In this document: positions 31,680-44,700 of the stretch, in pieces
Layout of the letters: every line of letters begins with the position of its first letter
Numbering within the stretch: position 1 is the first letter of the stretch
Source of the DNA: Dioszegia crocea
Taxonomy: Eukaryota; Basidiomycota; Tremellomycetes; Tremellales; Bulleribasidiaceae
DNA: 64,000 nt
Direction: 5' to 3'
Assembly (NCBI GenBank): GCA_001600615.1
Contig: BCKK01000004.1
Location: forward strand, 124,001 to 188,000
Translations under genes and position numbers: made by a program
Notes under the pieces: generated by a model
What the model was told of the DNA's origin: nothing
The model's input: only the letters and a program-made list of their open reading frames with translations
The model's database searches: none

Positions 31680-34247
31680 CTACTCCTCCGCTCCATCCCC
31701 GTTCGTCCCAGCTGAATGAGCGCCATTGGGCCCATTGTCCGTTTCTTCCAATTGTTCGACGTTTTTGATCCAAGCTCCGATAGCGCCCCTTTCAAAGTCA
31801 GCTGTGGTCCGTCAGTGAGATCGACTGAACTGACAAGAATCCCTCATGTCGCAAGAAACAAGCTCGCATTGTGCCCTTTGACCAGAATCGGATAGCATAA
31901 GACAGCGTGGAGATAGTCGACGCGTGGCCTGACGTATGAGCTGACGGTCTTACCACCGTGGATAGTGAACCCGTTAACTCACCTCGGATGAAACAGCCAC
32001 TGAAGAAGACCTTGTTCAACCCATACTTGGCAGCATTCATATATCTACCGTGTCAGCTCACAAGCCCTTGGTATCAGATGAGGAGCGGGAAACTCACGCA
32101 ACATGTCCAATATTGTTACTGACGGCATAGAGCAAACTCCTCGCAACGTCTTCCTGTCGTATCCCCTTTTTCCGCTCTTCGGCACTCTGGCCCTTCTTGA
32201 ATACCTTACCGAAGGTCGAGGCGATCGTACTTGATTTGAGACCGATTTTGGAATAGTCGGAACCGTAGATGTCTCCAACGAGCATGTCAACTTCGGTGTT
32301 GTCGCCTTTTTCCGATAGGAGCAGCATTTCTGTGGAGTCAGCTGGGCGTACTCAGAAATGAATGTGCTTGGAACAGCTGATAGAATGAGGGTGTTTGGAT
32401 GTCAGATTAGAGAGAGGAAGAGCGTGATGTGGGTGGAAAGGAGGGAGGACCCGGATTCAGCTGATTGGCTCTGATTCACGATTCAAACACCCATCCCAGC
32501 TGTATATTCCTGTTCCCACCTTCCATTCCTACCCATTCTGCCCTCTCACTCAAAGCTGAACGTTACGCCGAACAGGGCCAGGACTCACCATCAAAACTCC
32601 TCGCATCAGTCAAAAGACTCAACAATCCCCACAGTGTCCCACCTCCCAAACTCGTCCCGCTCACTCTCTCAAACTTCCCATCTTCATCCACCCGTACAAT
32701 ACTCACCCCACTCCCGATGTTGACAACGAGGCACGGAAAGTTCGGCTCGGGTTCTTCATTCGGGTCGGAAGAGGGAGTTGCGAATGTTACAGAGTATTGG
32801 GGAGGGGTAGGGGATGGGCGCTCGAGGTCTGGTTGTGGTACCGAAGGGAGTTTGAGGGAGGGTTTAGATTTAGGTTTAGGTGTGGAACCGGTCTCGGTAG
32901 TAGACTGAGATTCGGCGGTGGGATGAGTGGGCGTGGGTTGTGGTGATGGAGGTGTAATGTGAGGGATTAAGTCGGCTTTCGTCGGTATTTCGGACTCGTT
33001 GCCCGCTGACGATATCGATATTTGCGCCATATCCTTCGATATCCCCGTCTCTGGTTGACCATCCGCAGATGGGTCAGAGAACGTCGCAGTGGTAGGCGAA
33101 CCATCTCTTGACCGACTCCCATTCATCCCTTTCCCCCTTCTGCCTTCATCCCCGTCTAACCTCTCACCATCCCCATTTGGCAGAGCATTATGACAATGAT
33201 GCGTCGTTGGATCCGGATGACTAACCTTATAGACCAATTCCTCAGAGAACCAGAACACCTCTTCTGGTATCCTCGCCACGAATCCCAAGCCCAGAATAAG
33301 ACTCTCCATTTCTTCTTCCCTCATCACTTCCACACCCAGTTCTTCCGCTAGACGATCATTGTACATATACGCTCCACCTCCCGTTACCATGACTTTCACT
33401 GTTGATTTCATTCGGTCCAAAGTCACCCGATTCGCTGCTGCGGAAGTAGCTATCAGGTCCGCTAGCCACCGAATTAGATCGTCGATATTTGCAGTTTCGA
33501 ATCGGGCGAAATTTAGTAGACCGCCAGGGAGTGGTTGGGGTAATTGGGGTGAAGAGGAGAAACGACGGCCTTTGGAGTAGCCGTTGAGTTGACGATGTTG
33601 GCCGTATGCGGAATGTTTGGGGACGGATAGGTAATCCTCCACTAGTGCCTGGGGTTTCAGGGCCCCGTTGACTGTTGGTAATCGGGATTCGGGGTTGGTG
33701 GGGGAGTGTGAGAGGTCGGGCAGGTCGTCGGGAAGCCGAGAGGATGATGCTTGGGCATTAGGGGAAGAGACGGATTGGGAAGGAGGGAGGAAGGGTGATG
33801 AGGGGGTTGTTGCGGGTGGAGTGTGTAGGATGGGGGCTGAGGACCGGGTGAAGTAGACTACTTTGGCTAGGGATCCTCCAATCTAGAGCGTCAGCTTGAG
33901 CTCCTGCGGTACAATACCAGGTGCGCGACAGCTTACATCAATTGCGATGTGGGAAACTGGCTCGATGTAATGAGGCAAGTATATCCCTCTTGAATCCCGA
34001 GTCTGCTTAGTCAGCTCTGGCTCTTCTCTCAGCTCTCGAAAGTAAGATAGCTCACAGCGACAGACTCCTCTTGCACGATCTGCGCACCAGTAGTATCTAC
34101 CGCAATACGCCGAGCTTGAGGGATGGAGATATCAGGCTTATCGTGTGGGAGTCTGGGGTTATGAAGGCGGGGAGGGGCAGGCATGGTGGGTGTGTTGGTA
34201 GGTGAAGGAGACGCAGGCGTGGGCGAGGGTTTGATGGTGGACGGCAT
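31680..34247 (-). CDS. CAB1: Pantothenate kinase (eukaryotic type II)
   Basis: Catalyses the first step of CoA synthesis, phosphorylation of pantothenate. The nucleotide-binding start of the ASKHA fold reads [16 protein letters not shown]. Later come the family blocks [36 protein letters not shown] with [13 protein letters not shown], and [17 protein letters not shown]. The C-terminal exons give [16 protein letters not shown] and [14 protein letters not shown], ending at TAG 31680-31682. Two parts exceed the usual length: a Pro/Ser-rich N-terminal and early insert, and a roughly 150-residue low-complexity insert (about 32750-33230) before NIGSGVSI. It shares the CoA theme with LAT1 next door, but I see no evidence of co-regulation. 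Confidence 0.9.
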
Positions 34248-34530
34248 GATAGGTGCGCGAGATTGTACAGACTACTGAGGGATGTAAGGGGATGATGGGG
34301 AAGGTGAGATAGATGTCGTCCGAGGGTCAAACCCGATGAGTCGTCCGAGTCGAAAGTGAAGAGCTAAATCCCCATTTCTCCTCGACTCCCTTTCCTTTGC
34401 GCGCTTAGATGAGTGGGAACAGAGGATACAGGCCTCGTGTGGCGTATATGATGGCCTAAGTGTGGGTATGGCTTGACTAAGTGGGGGATATGGATGTTGA
34501 GCGTATGGACAAGTCGGTGAGTCGGGTGGG

Positions 34531-34611
34531 GCAACGAAACTTAGCCGGGGTCGGGGTCCGTGCCTGAACACGTGGCTGAGAGTGGCGCCAGAGGAGATGT
34601 TTTGCCACCCG
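34531..34611. repeat. Dispersed 80-bp repeat, copy 1
   Basis: Contains TGCCTGAACACGTGGCT, AGAGTGGCGCCAGA and TTTTGCCACCC, all shared in order with 36406-36480. Lies between pantothenate kinase and gene D. Confidence 0.8.
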
Positions 34612-34832
34612 GTCTGACTATGGGGTGAGCGGGACGAGCGGATTGGCCTCGAGCCAAGCGCTGACGACAGTAAGTCTATCGCCACTGTGGATTTGAGGAG
34701 GTGTGCAAAGTAACTGCCAGAGGAAAGACCATGAATTCTATAAACATAACTAGTCCATTCGCATTCTATCTCGATCTATTGAGGCTGATATCATCTGTCC
34801 CCCTCGATACGGCCCGGTCCGCCCCCCGCCTC
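34612..34832. other. 3' flank of gene D
   Basis: No gene seen. The GGCCCGGTCCGCCC near 34811 resembles CGCCCCGGTCCGCCC just beyond the end of gene E, consistent with a shared duplicated flank. Confidence 0.4.
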
Positions 34833-35907
34833 TCAGTCGTACATCGACAAGTCGAGTTCATGGGCTCCAACGTCTTCACAGGGGGTCTCCATAGTCACCA
34901 CTGCCTTGACGACTCTGCCTGCATCAGCATCCCAGACTTGTAGATGGATAAGATCATTGGAGGATTCTGTTTGCAACATTGGTTTGTAAGATGCGACTCA
35001 CTCCGATGTCCGGTCAACGTCAAGCCCCCTCTCCTCGGCCATGTACTTCTTCATTCTCCGCCTGGCACCCATCATCCTCTTGTGTCCTGCAGGGTCTTTC
35101 TGCAGTGCTTGCTCCCTACTATCGTCATAGAAGTTGTGGAAGGTGCTCAACATAATGTGATCGTCCATGAGCTTGAAGTGAGTGGTGATCTCCCCGGCGA
35201 AGTACACTTCTGATAAAGAAGGATCTGCACTCCGTGCATCAGCAAGAAACTCAAGGAATCTCTTCTGCTTCAACAAGCTCTGCAGGAAGTCATTGTGACT
35301 AGGCAGACCAGGGACTCGTATTTCATCAGGGTTCTCGATGAGCCGCTTGAGGTGGGCTCTGCGGGAATTGGAATCCAGTTTCGATGTTCCAGTTGAAAGA
35401 TCGAGGTATGGATCACTCGATGAGGGTTGCCCGAGGTCTCGATGTTCTTGATCTGGATCGACCCCGTCGTCGGTGACTTTGTCACCGAGGACTCTTTGCC
35501 CATCCCCGCGCCGCTCCTTCATGATCCTCAGCATTTTGTTTGCAGCTTGCACAGCATTTGGGTCAGCCCATACTGTTCCCTCCTTGCCCGGGTTTTTGTG
35601 GCTCGGGTCGAGACCGAGGAACGCATACACGGCACGAGTATCTTCAGTGTCACCTTCTGACACCCTCGTCTGCGTGTAGACCCTCCTTGCCAACATGTCC
35701 AATTGCCACTGGGGCAAGCCCTGGCTGACAGTAGCCAGGCGGGAATTCGTATTGAACCGAGCGAGCGTCATCGAGTGGTCCTGCATAATATCTCGGACGA
35801 CGGGTAGAGCTTCGAGATCAGGGTCTTGGTCACTCCCGAGGTGGTGGAAGCCGGGAAAACTCACCGTCTTGCAACGCGGATGGATGGGCGGATCTGGTGT
35901 TAGGCAT
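34833..35907 (-). CDS. Unknown protein D (possible paralogue of gene E)
   Basis: Exon 1 (MPNTRSAHPSALQD) is joined by a GTGAGT intron, in frame, to a long exon beginning ALPVVRDIMQDHSMTLARF. That exon includes QWQLDMLARRVYTQTRVSEG, VPGLPSHNDFLQSLLKQKRF and HKRMMGARRRMKKYMAEERG. A third exon, reached through an acceptor GCTGATGCAGGCAG, adds VVKAVVTMETPCEDVGAHEL and ends LSMYD at TGA 34833-34835; without it the protein stops at 34998. The basic helical stretch near the C-terminus is similar in style to that of gene E (QVMKARMESEMRSKEF). About 330 aa, no recognised domain, no membrane segment. An ORF upstream to 36068 exists but skips the good splice donor. Confidence 0.55.
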
Positions 35908-36405
35908 GGCGTTGAGCTTGAGCGAGGGAAGGTCTCTTGTAGAGGTAAAGTGGGAATGCAGAAGTGATCAGCTGTGAGGGAGCGAATGTGGGCACAAGAC
36001 AAAGCGAATGGGGAGACCGGTACCTTCAGTCGAGGTCTCGACCGATCATGCCCGTAGACCCCCACCAAGACTGAAAGGACTTTTGGTGAAGGTTTCCCCC
36101 TTACGTCGACCGGTCCTGGGGAGAGGAGTGCTTAGAGAAAGGATCTAGTCTCTGACGCGTTCAGGCTGGACTCGGTGTCTCTTTAGCAAACGCGAAGGCG
36201 ACGAACGCCTGTCTTAGTCGCTATTGGCTGGGCATGCCGCGACATCAGTGGTCCCTCTTACGATATAAGCGTTAAAGCGGCTGAGAAGGGAGAACGTCGA
36301 GACTCGTCATGTAACAGCTGCGCCAGGGTCGATGCTACGCTCATCATGGACTCTAGAGTCTATTCTGGGGACACGCTTTCCATCCATCGGAACTGAGTGA
36401 GATTC

Positions 36406-36480
36406 GCAACGAGACATAGCCCGGCATGGCTGCCTGAACACGTGGCTTAGAGTGGCGCCAGAAGGAGCTTTTTGCCACCC
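36406..36480. repeat. Dispersed 80-bp repeat, copy 2
   Basis: Second copy of 34531-34611, same orientation, lying between gene D and gene E. The copies start 1,875 bp apart. Confidence 0.8.
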
Positions 36481-36861
36481 GAGAAGCTGCGAGACTCTGT
36501 ATATGATCGTCGACGAGTAATCGCGGCTAAAGTCCCTCCGTCCTTCGACCACTCCCGCTCCGTCGTCTTCAAAAGTGATGCAGCTGCTTGATCGCTCGGC
36601 ATGTGCATGATTCCTCAGCGGCAAGATACTCAATTAGGCTGAAGCTTCTGGAGTGGAAGGTGACATCAGCCTGATATCGATGTTTTCGGCCACAGTTATA
36701 AGTCCTACGTAGTATCCTCTGCGACCTGAGTAGAGGAAGTTACATAGATATCAAAGCCACTTCATTGCATGATTGCGACCTCGAGAACTTTCCCCTGCTG
36801 CTCCCGCCTCCCTGCACGCCCCGGTCCGCCCGACATATTACAACTAGTATGCTCGAGCTCG

Positions 36862-37991
36862 TCACATTCCACAATACTCAGGTAGCTCAATCTGACCAAA
36901 GTACTCAGAAGCCCAGTCCACCATCTCAGTATCATCATTCCATGGTTCTGATACCCCATTGTCCTCCGTGTCGCTGCAGTAGAAGTAATCAGCGTCATCG
37001 ACTTCAGAACCGTTCCGAGCGCGAGCGTTGCCGGTGTCCGAAGACGATCCCGTGATTGTGCCAGAGACCTTACTCCGGCGTGCGTCGTCACCTTCACTTG
37101 TGGGTATCGAGTCTTCTTGTACGAATCGAATCGACTGATCCATACTAATTGTGTCAGATCATCAGGGTTGGAGATCATTTGGGGGAAGGAGTCAAGGATG
37201 GATTGTGAATGAATGGTTGCACTTGTGCGCAAACATTCGCTACGTACCCTGCGTGATCACCCTGGAACTCTTTGCTCCTCATCTCGCTTTCCATCCTGGC
37301 CTTCATCACCTGCCTGCTCTTGTGACTCCGCTCTCGGTCGCCGCCTGAACGGCAAGCGAGGAAAGTATCCAAGGTGTGGGCCGATTGGCGATCATGTAAC
37401 TTGATGAACATTGCTGTGGACATGATTGTCAACTGCCTCCTTGTCAGTCCAGTCTGCTGCAGGCCATCTTCGACACAGCCATCGAGATCCTTCCCATCCA
37501 TGAAACTTTTCCAGATTATTGTACCAGCCGCATCGCGATTCGCGCGGATGACTTGTAATTTAGTCATGACTGGTACCGGTGTCTCTGTTCCCGGCAAGGC
37601 TTAAGAGGGATTCCTGGGGAACTTAGTCAGCTTGGTTCCGCATGGATGTTGAAGTGAAGTCTCAAGGTACAACTTACGATAAGTCGTCGTTGGTGAGTCC
37701 TGCTAGCCGTTCTGTCTCTCGGCGGATGGTATTGGCCAACCTGTAATCACCAGCAAAAAAGGTTGTCAGGCACCCCCGTTGCACGTCCACATCCTTGATG
37801 AGTCTGAATATGGCCAAATACCTGCCCGAGTCCGGACCATATCCTCTCTCAGCCTCCATGCAGATACGAGACTTCCCGCTCGCTACCTCCGCAGTGAAAG
37901 CAATCAACTCGTCGGCAGTCGGAGCAGCGAAGCGCGGACGAGAGCCACGGCCTTGTCTGCGCCTCGAGCTCGGCTCCGCTGCAGTAGACAT
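36862..37991 (-). CDS. Unknown protein E, exon joins partly unresolved
   Basis: Three clear coding blocks on the minus strand: MSTAAEPSSRRRQGRGSRP to GLTNDDL (37677-37991), AGTIIWKSFMDGKDLDGCVE to MRSKEFQGDHAG (about 37235-37560), and MDQSIRFVQEDSIPTSEGDD to IELPEYCGM with TGA at 36862-36864. The last join works (GTACGT donor, GATCTGACACAATTAG acceptor). The first intron starts with a perfect GTAAGT, but I could not find an acceptor that keeps frame. A 33-nt intron-like stretch also interrupts block 1 (around 37725-37757). Acidic C-terminus. No family recognised; possibly related to gene D. Confidence 0.5.
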
Positions 37992-38529
37992 CGTCTATCT
38001 ATAATCGGTCTCCTCAGATGGGATATTGAGAGGTGTGAAAAGCAGCTTTGGTTGAAGGAAGTACTGGGATGAAAGATGCCCAGTGATCAGAGTGGTAAGG
38101 TTGTAAAAGTAGGGGATGCGGTGCGATGTCCCATAAAGCACACAGGTCATGGAAGCTGCCAGACCACGACGCAGGAGTCCTTAGATAAGGGATGAAATTC
38201 TCAGACGCGGCAAGGCAAGACGTGGACCCGCGCGGTCAGCCAAAAAGGATGCTATCTTCTGCAGGTGACGTCAAGACGCGGTGGGTCTGACGCTCCTTCG
38301 GGTCAGTACAGCTGAAATCCGGGCCATAGGCTTGACGATGGGAATCAAGTGTGATCGGTACATATCAGCGATGAAGCCTGATGGAGCGCCCTCGGTCGTA
38401 GCGCGCTTACCCGGCGCTGAAGTCATTCGTGAGCTCTGACGGGATCCGGCACAATCAACATAAACGAATCACATGCCTACCCTAACCAGACAATGTCCAT
38501 ATACACCCCCAGACTCTCACTCCAGCCTA
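37992..38529. other. Intergenic
   Basis: Promoter side of gene E and 3' flank of the KRE6-like gene. No gene seen. Confidence 0.55.
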
Positions 38530-41204
38530 TCAAGTACAACCATCAATCAATCGATTCTTCTACACACAATCAGCTCGATCCTATCCCCAAGGTAGACCAA
38601 AACTTACAGGGAATGTATTTCCAGTAGCAGACCAAACCGTCAAGTTCGGATTACTGTACGCGTCCAAATGCCTCGCGATATAATCCGCAGTAGGTCTGTC
38701 GGCGGGATCACACCCCATTCGACCTTCAGGTCGTTGATAGACCCGAACATAATCGACTAGCATTTGAGCAGGGAAGGTGAGATGAGAGAAATCGACAGTT
38801 TGGAATCCGTTTGACATTCCGAAATTGATGATCTGGAGTATTAGCTGAAGCTCTTCACATTAAAGGAGAGGTAAAGAGAGTAGGTTGCTGAAGGAGGGGG
38901 TAGGTACAGATCCAGAGAGAGGGCAGGAGGTTGACAAGGAAGAAGATGACGCAAGGTAAACTCACCATTGCCATAGGCTCTTCCGCGATAAGTCGCTGAG
39001 AAACACCCGAGAGCGGGTTGGCACGCACTGCCGAAGCCATCATGGTCCATGATTGCTTGCCTTCGGATTGCCAATTGATGTACCCGTTTGCTCGGTCAGA
39101 TGGGTTACCGTAGTACTCGAATCCTAGATTTGTCAGCGAGAGATCCGATACCTTGACTCAGCGCTCCCATCCCCATCCATGCTCCCACCCCAACCTCGCC
39201 CTCCACGCCCTACCCCAATTCGAGACCCCAGACCCCATCCACCTCCTCGAACCCCTCATCCTGCCCAACCCAACCCCAACCCCGTAACCCGAAAGCCTAC
39301 TCACCATAAGTCGCAAACCCTCTGGACGTCAACTGATAATTCGCCGTAGTAGTATACGCCAACTGTGACACCGCCTGCTGATATACCCCTCCTCGATAGC
39401 TATTAGGCTTAACGAGCGCAGTATCATAGACGATAATATCCGTCGTGGCGTTGAATGGCCAATAGTCTGCGTCAAAGGGCGCGATTTGGGCTGATTGAGA
39501 TACTTGGCCTCGGGGTAAAGAGAGGTCGGTCTGGGCTTCGATGACGTCGATCTCGGGCGCGCCACGGCCGTAGGAGACGTCAGGACCGGGATGGTCTTCG
39601 CCTTTACAGGTGCAGGCTGATAGACGTTGTCCGGGTAGGCTGGGGATTAGCGAAGTTTATAGGGTGGAAAGGGAGAGGTTAAAGAATAGAAGAAGGAAGA
39701 CGAAGAACATACAAAGACAGTGGATTCCCTTCACTGTTCGTAGCACCCGCCGGACCCGTCCCCGCCGCATTCGTCTGATTCTTCAACGTCCCCAAATCAC
39801 ACGAATCATAAGTGTATGGCCAAGTCCCATCGGTCGTAGCTCCATAACCCGGCCGACCCAGATTACCCATCATCCATACACCTGGCCAAAACCCTCCCAC
39901 CGCCGGCGTTCCAGGTAGAGATACCCGCACTTCGATATAGGCCGAGTACTGGAAACACATCTGATTCCATGATTGGAGCATTCCCGATTTAAAGTTGAGA
40001 TCATTGATTGATTCTTGAGTCATGGTGATGACTAGGTTACCGTTTCGGGTCGTTATCGCTGATGGGTCGTACCATTCAAAGTCCCTATGAGATCAGCGAA
40101 GAGTAGGGAGAGGAGAAGGGGGAACTTACGTCGTTGGCCAATAGTGGATATCCATCGCTGTCCAATATGGGTCATCTCCGGGGTAGAAAGTTCTGCAATG
40201 TCAGTGTTGGTCTACTAAGTGGCCGTCTCCTCCCTCTTTGTCCTCCGTCGCCGCAGCATCCGAGTCTTCATATCTCCCCCTCTATATACACACTCGACAA
40301 CCTCGCGAAGCCCAACTCACCGTCCGTCCTTATTAAACTCGTCCGAGAAAGCAAGCGTGTAACTCTTCCCATCAAACCCTGTCCTCGTCATCGCCGACGC
40401 CGGCGTATCCGGATCGATAACCGCCTTGAAGTTGGATATCTGGGGCGTTTGACCCGTCGCGTTGATCCCACCGAGATTGTACGCTCCATTGGTCGTAAGG
40501 TGATTCTCAGAGTAGTAAGACGCGATGGGGTATCCCGCGAATAGACCCAAGATCGCACAGAGTACCAAAGCGAGACAGCCGATATTGGTCAGACCACGAG
40601 CGGTGAAGATCGTGCCTAGGCGATCGTGCTACAGGGTAAGCTACGCGTACACTTTCGAGTCAAAGAAACACTCACCCTTCCGCCTCGCTTTGGATCGGGG
40701 TTATGCAGCTCATCATCCGCTTCTGCCCCTTCTGCCAATCCGCCATAACCTGATATATCATTCTGGTACGATTGAGACTGGATCGCATATGCCGATCGAG
40801 GTTGGGTGTAGGATGGGCGATCGGAGATGGAAGAAGTGGGCGAGAGGAGGGCTTGACTAGATGGAATGGGGACAGCAGCGGCACGAGGACCGTATCGTCT
40901 TGGTGATGAGGGCTGAGATATCAGCTATGATCCATTCGTAGGTCTGACAAGCGGGAAAGAGAGATAGATGAGAATCGGTCGAGTGTAAAACCCTTCCCGC
41001 TCTTCCGCATCGGCGGGCGGGCGGGCGGGNCACAAACAAACAAACAGGTACGGTGCTAGTGCAACTCACCGAATCATTCTCCGACTTCATAGCACTCATC
41101 AACGCCCGACTACTCTCTCCTCGCTGTGGCATCGCCGCCAGAGTGCCCGCGGACCGCGGCGTGGGGTTTGCCCTGGGCGTAGTGGGTGTTGATGGGGATT
41201 GCAT
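38530..41204 (-). CDS. KRE6: KRE6/SKN1-type beta-1,6-glucan synthesis protein (GH16-like)
   Basis: Type II membrane protein of the secretory pathway needed for beta-1,6-glucan in fungal walls. The cytosolic N-terminus is Ser/Pro-rich ([20 protein letters not shown]). One membrane segment reads [20 protein letters not shown]. The lumenal GH16-like domain starts [20 protein letters not shown] and has [16 protein letters not shown] and the catalytic signature EIDVIEAQ (E-x-D-x-x-E). It ends [20 protein letters not shown] and, after a last intron (GTAAGT to TGTGTAG), [11 protein letters not shown] at TGA 38530-38532. Reading through that last intron would give an early stop at 38581. Order and motifs fit the KRE6/SKN1 family; which paralogue cannot be told. 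Intron 1 contains an ambiguous base at 41030. Confidence 0.92.
41014..41046. repeat. GGGC/CAAA microsatellites around an ambiguous base
   Basis: A (GGGC)n run is followed by n at 41030 and a (CAAA)n run, inside intron 1 of the KRE6-like gene. The n suggests uncertain repeat length in the assembly. Confidence 0.9.
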
Positions 41205-41762
41205 ATTGGGTGCGGGTGGCGATGGCGTGTAATTAGAGCTGTTCTACCTTCTCTCTGCTCTATCGGTGCTGTGTCCCCCCACTGGACAAAGGTGATATGT
41301 GGTGTTGATGGTATTATACGGGAAAGGGCGAACTGCCTTCTACTGCGGCTCGGCGTGAGATGAGAAAGTTTGAATGGGATTCCAATCGATGAGATCTGCG
41401 CTGTTTTTGACTGAATCTTTCCAACCGTTCAATCTCGCTTCGTCTCGATCCGAACCTGTTGATGTTTTGTATGAAGTTATAGGTACGAACGAGAGCTCTT
41501 TGCCATCTCTCTGCCTTGCATTGCCTTGTGCATATCCCGCTCTATTACACCGCCCTCTCGAGAGACAGACGACGTTAATTGAATTTACCCTTTCCTCGCT
41601 TTACGGCACACATTCACCCAAAATAGACTCCGTGCCTGAGTGACATCCGTGCGCAGGCGTAAACATGGGGTCCCCACAGTCAGTCCATCTCCATCCACCG
41701 TACAGTACATCCACACCATAGACAGGATACTAATTCACATTGCTACATATACTATGCTATAC
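41205..41762. other. Intergenic between KRE6-like and INO80
   Basis: Presumed promoter of the KRE6-like gene and 3' flank of INO80. A 90-codon ORF at 41374 (+) has no support. Confidence 0.5.
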
Positions 41763-44700
41763 TCAAATAGGCAGCCCATCCGGCCCCACAGCAACCTTGA
41801 CCTTCTTCTTCTTAGGCGCCGACTTCTTTTCTCCAGCTATATGGATCAGCTAAAACGTCTCTTCCTATACAAGCTAGGTGACAAAGCAACTCACCTTCAG
41901 TCGGAGCCTTCCGCTTATGACTCGTTCCCGTCGCCTTCTTCTTCGCGCCAGCCCCCTCTTTAACCGCCTTGGGCTTAGCCGTCGTAGCCTTGGCCCCCCC
42001 ACCTGAACCTTCCCCTACTTCATCCCCAAAGTCCTCATCTTCCCCATTGATGACCTGCCTTCCAGCATTGAAGAAATCATCCTCGTCATCCCCGCCTAAA
42101 CCATCCCCGAAGATTGGCTTAGCCTTGCCATTGCCCATATTGACTGGCGCAACGTATCCGTGCGCTTCGGCCTGTTTACGCTTCGCGACTGATTCCGCCA
42201 ACTCTTCGTCGTCCATGAAGAGCGAGACGATCTCGGATGGCTTGGCGACGTCCGTGAGGGTCTTGGTGCCGACGACGATATCTTGGACCTGTGGTGTCAG
42301 CATGAGATGACTCGGACTGAGTATTGCAGCGAGCTCACATCTTTCTTAGCTCGGGCGAGCTTGAGAATCCGCTCCTCAATCGTACCCCTCGCAATCAATC
42401 GATAAACAGTGACTTGCTTAGTCTGACCGACTCGATGAGCTCGATCCATAGCCTGAGCGTCGTTGGAGGGGTTCCAATCGTGGTCGTCTGAAGATCGTCA
42501 GCTAGGACCCTCAAACTCCAAGTGGGTACTTCCAACTCACAAAAGATGACAGTATCAGCCGCAGTCAAATTAATACCCAACCCTCCAGCCCTAGTCGACA
42601 GGCAGAACACAAAGTAATCAGAACTGTCCATCAGCCCACATTCCACCTTCTAGGGAAAACAACTCACTTGGTTTGCCAATTCGTAACCATATCCCTCCTA
42701 TCTCCAATGGCACTACCCCCATCCAGCCTCATATACTTATACTGACGATAAATCAGATACTCCTCTACCAAATCCATCATCCGTGTCATTTGGAAATACA
42801 GCAACACCCTATGACCGCCTGCTTTCAATTCGCGGAGTAACGAATCGAGTCGAGCGAGTTTAGCAGAGTCGACAATGAGCCTCTTTGTAGGTGGGATAAG
42901 CATCGATGGTGCTATGCCTTGATTGGCGGGCGAAGAGGAGAATAGACCACGGGGAGGGAGGTTGGGCGTGATGAGGGAATGGAGGTGTGAGATGGAGGTT
43001 GGATCGTCCAGCTCGGAAGGGGCAGCACCGTACATTGCAGAAGTGACGAGAGGGTCGGAGGACAGACGCGATTGGGTGTTGATGTATGATCGAGAGGAGA
43101 TGATGGGGCGAAGAGGAGGAGCGACGGCTTTTTCCAGTGAGAATCGGGAGTCCGGACGGGAGAGGATGGAGGTGTTCCATGCGATGGAAGAGATGTCGCG
43201 GAGGGGAGTATCGGTATGTGCTAGATTTGATGAAACGCGGGGAGGGAGTGATGAGAGTTTGGACGTAGATGCCGCAAATTCAGAATCACTATGGGTCAGC
43301 TTGGGCCAGGGCAGCACATGGTAGAAGCTCACCTTTCATACACACCCCTCTCAACACATCTCGCCTTCTCCCCAGCTTCATCAAGGAGAGTAACCAACGG
43401 ATGGCCTTTGGCCCTCGTACAAACCTCCCCTTTCCCCATCCCCTTAATCCTCAAGAAGCCCCAGGCATCATCATCATCATCCAGCCTGTCCCGGATCCAC
43501 GCAGGGTTCCAAATACTACACAGATTCTTCAACGCCCAACCCTCCCCACCGGCCATACTATCCTCATCGACCCTAGTCACACTTTCATCCCAGAGTAATC
43601 GGGGTAATTCGACTGTAATAGCGTTCTTGGCAGAATCGGGTAGATACATCCCATCCCCTTCCCTAGATATGTTGGAATGGGAGAATGAACCAAACATGAA
43701 TGGTGAAACGACGTCTGCGCGTTCGAAGAGATCGGGGTGATTGCAGACTTTTCGGAATTGCATGACGAGGTTCATTAGGTTTTTGGTTGAGTTACCGTCG
43801 AATGTGCTGGATGCTTGAGCGATCAGGTCAGAGACTGAGACGCGTTGTCGGAGGGCCTTGTAGATTGCCCGTTGGCGCTGTGAGAGGTCGACAAGGACGT
43901 CAATCTCGATCTGGTGTGTCAGCTTGGGGCCCGTTTGATACGCGTGAAGCGGCTGGCGAACTGACCTTGTCGCCCAGCTCCTTCTGGACATGCTTCTTCA
44001 CTCGCCTAAGCATGAATGGCTTTAAAATCATATGCAACCGCCTCAATTGCTCAGGCTGTAAACTCCCAGATTCACCCGCAGCGGCATTCTCCACATCCTT
44101 CGAGAACCACTCTGAGAACTCTTCGTGCGAGTCGAAGAGGGACGGCATGATGAAGTGGAGTAGAGCCCATAGTTCTGCGCAAATCAGTTAATCATCCTCT
44201 ATTGGTATTTACAGCCTGTATCAGGATCATGCAACTCACCGTGCATTGAGTTTTGGATCGGTGTACCAGTCAACAGAAGCCTGTTCCGACATGGCAGGCT
44301 GAGCAGACTCTTCCACCGAGCAGAAGTTGACGATTTGATGGCCTGAGCTTCGTCCAGGATCATATATTGCCATTTAACGCCAGAGAGATATTTCTCATCC
44401 ATCACGGCCTGTCATATCAGCTTGACCCTACCAACCTCCATCCTATTCCCCCCCAACACCACTTCCCCACCCCCAACATCTCGCCGCCAGGACATCAAAC
44501 CAGGCAGAAGTACTCACAAGCTGATACGACGTAATCAAAATATGAAACGGACTATCCTCATCAAACGTCATATTCTTCTTACTCCAAATCCTTCTGAGCG
44601 TCTCCCTATCTTTTGGTGCACCCCAATAAGGTAAAGCCTTCAACTTGGGTACGAAACGTGCTAACTCTTGCTGCCAATTATGCAATGTTGATGCGGGGGC

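Noticed and set aside
35908..36068. Longer start for gene D at 36068
   Set aside because: It requires reading through a strong GTGAGT donor; the spliced model from 35907 joins in frame.
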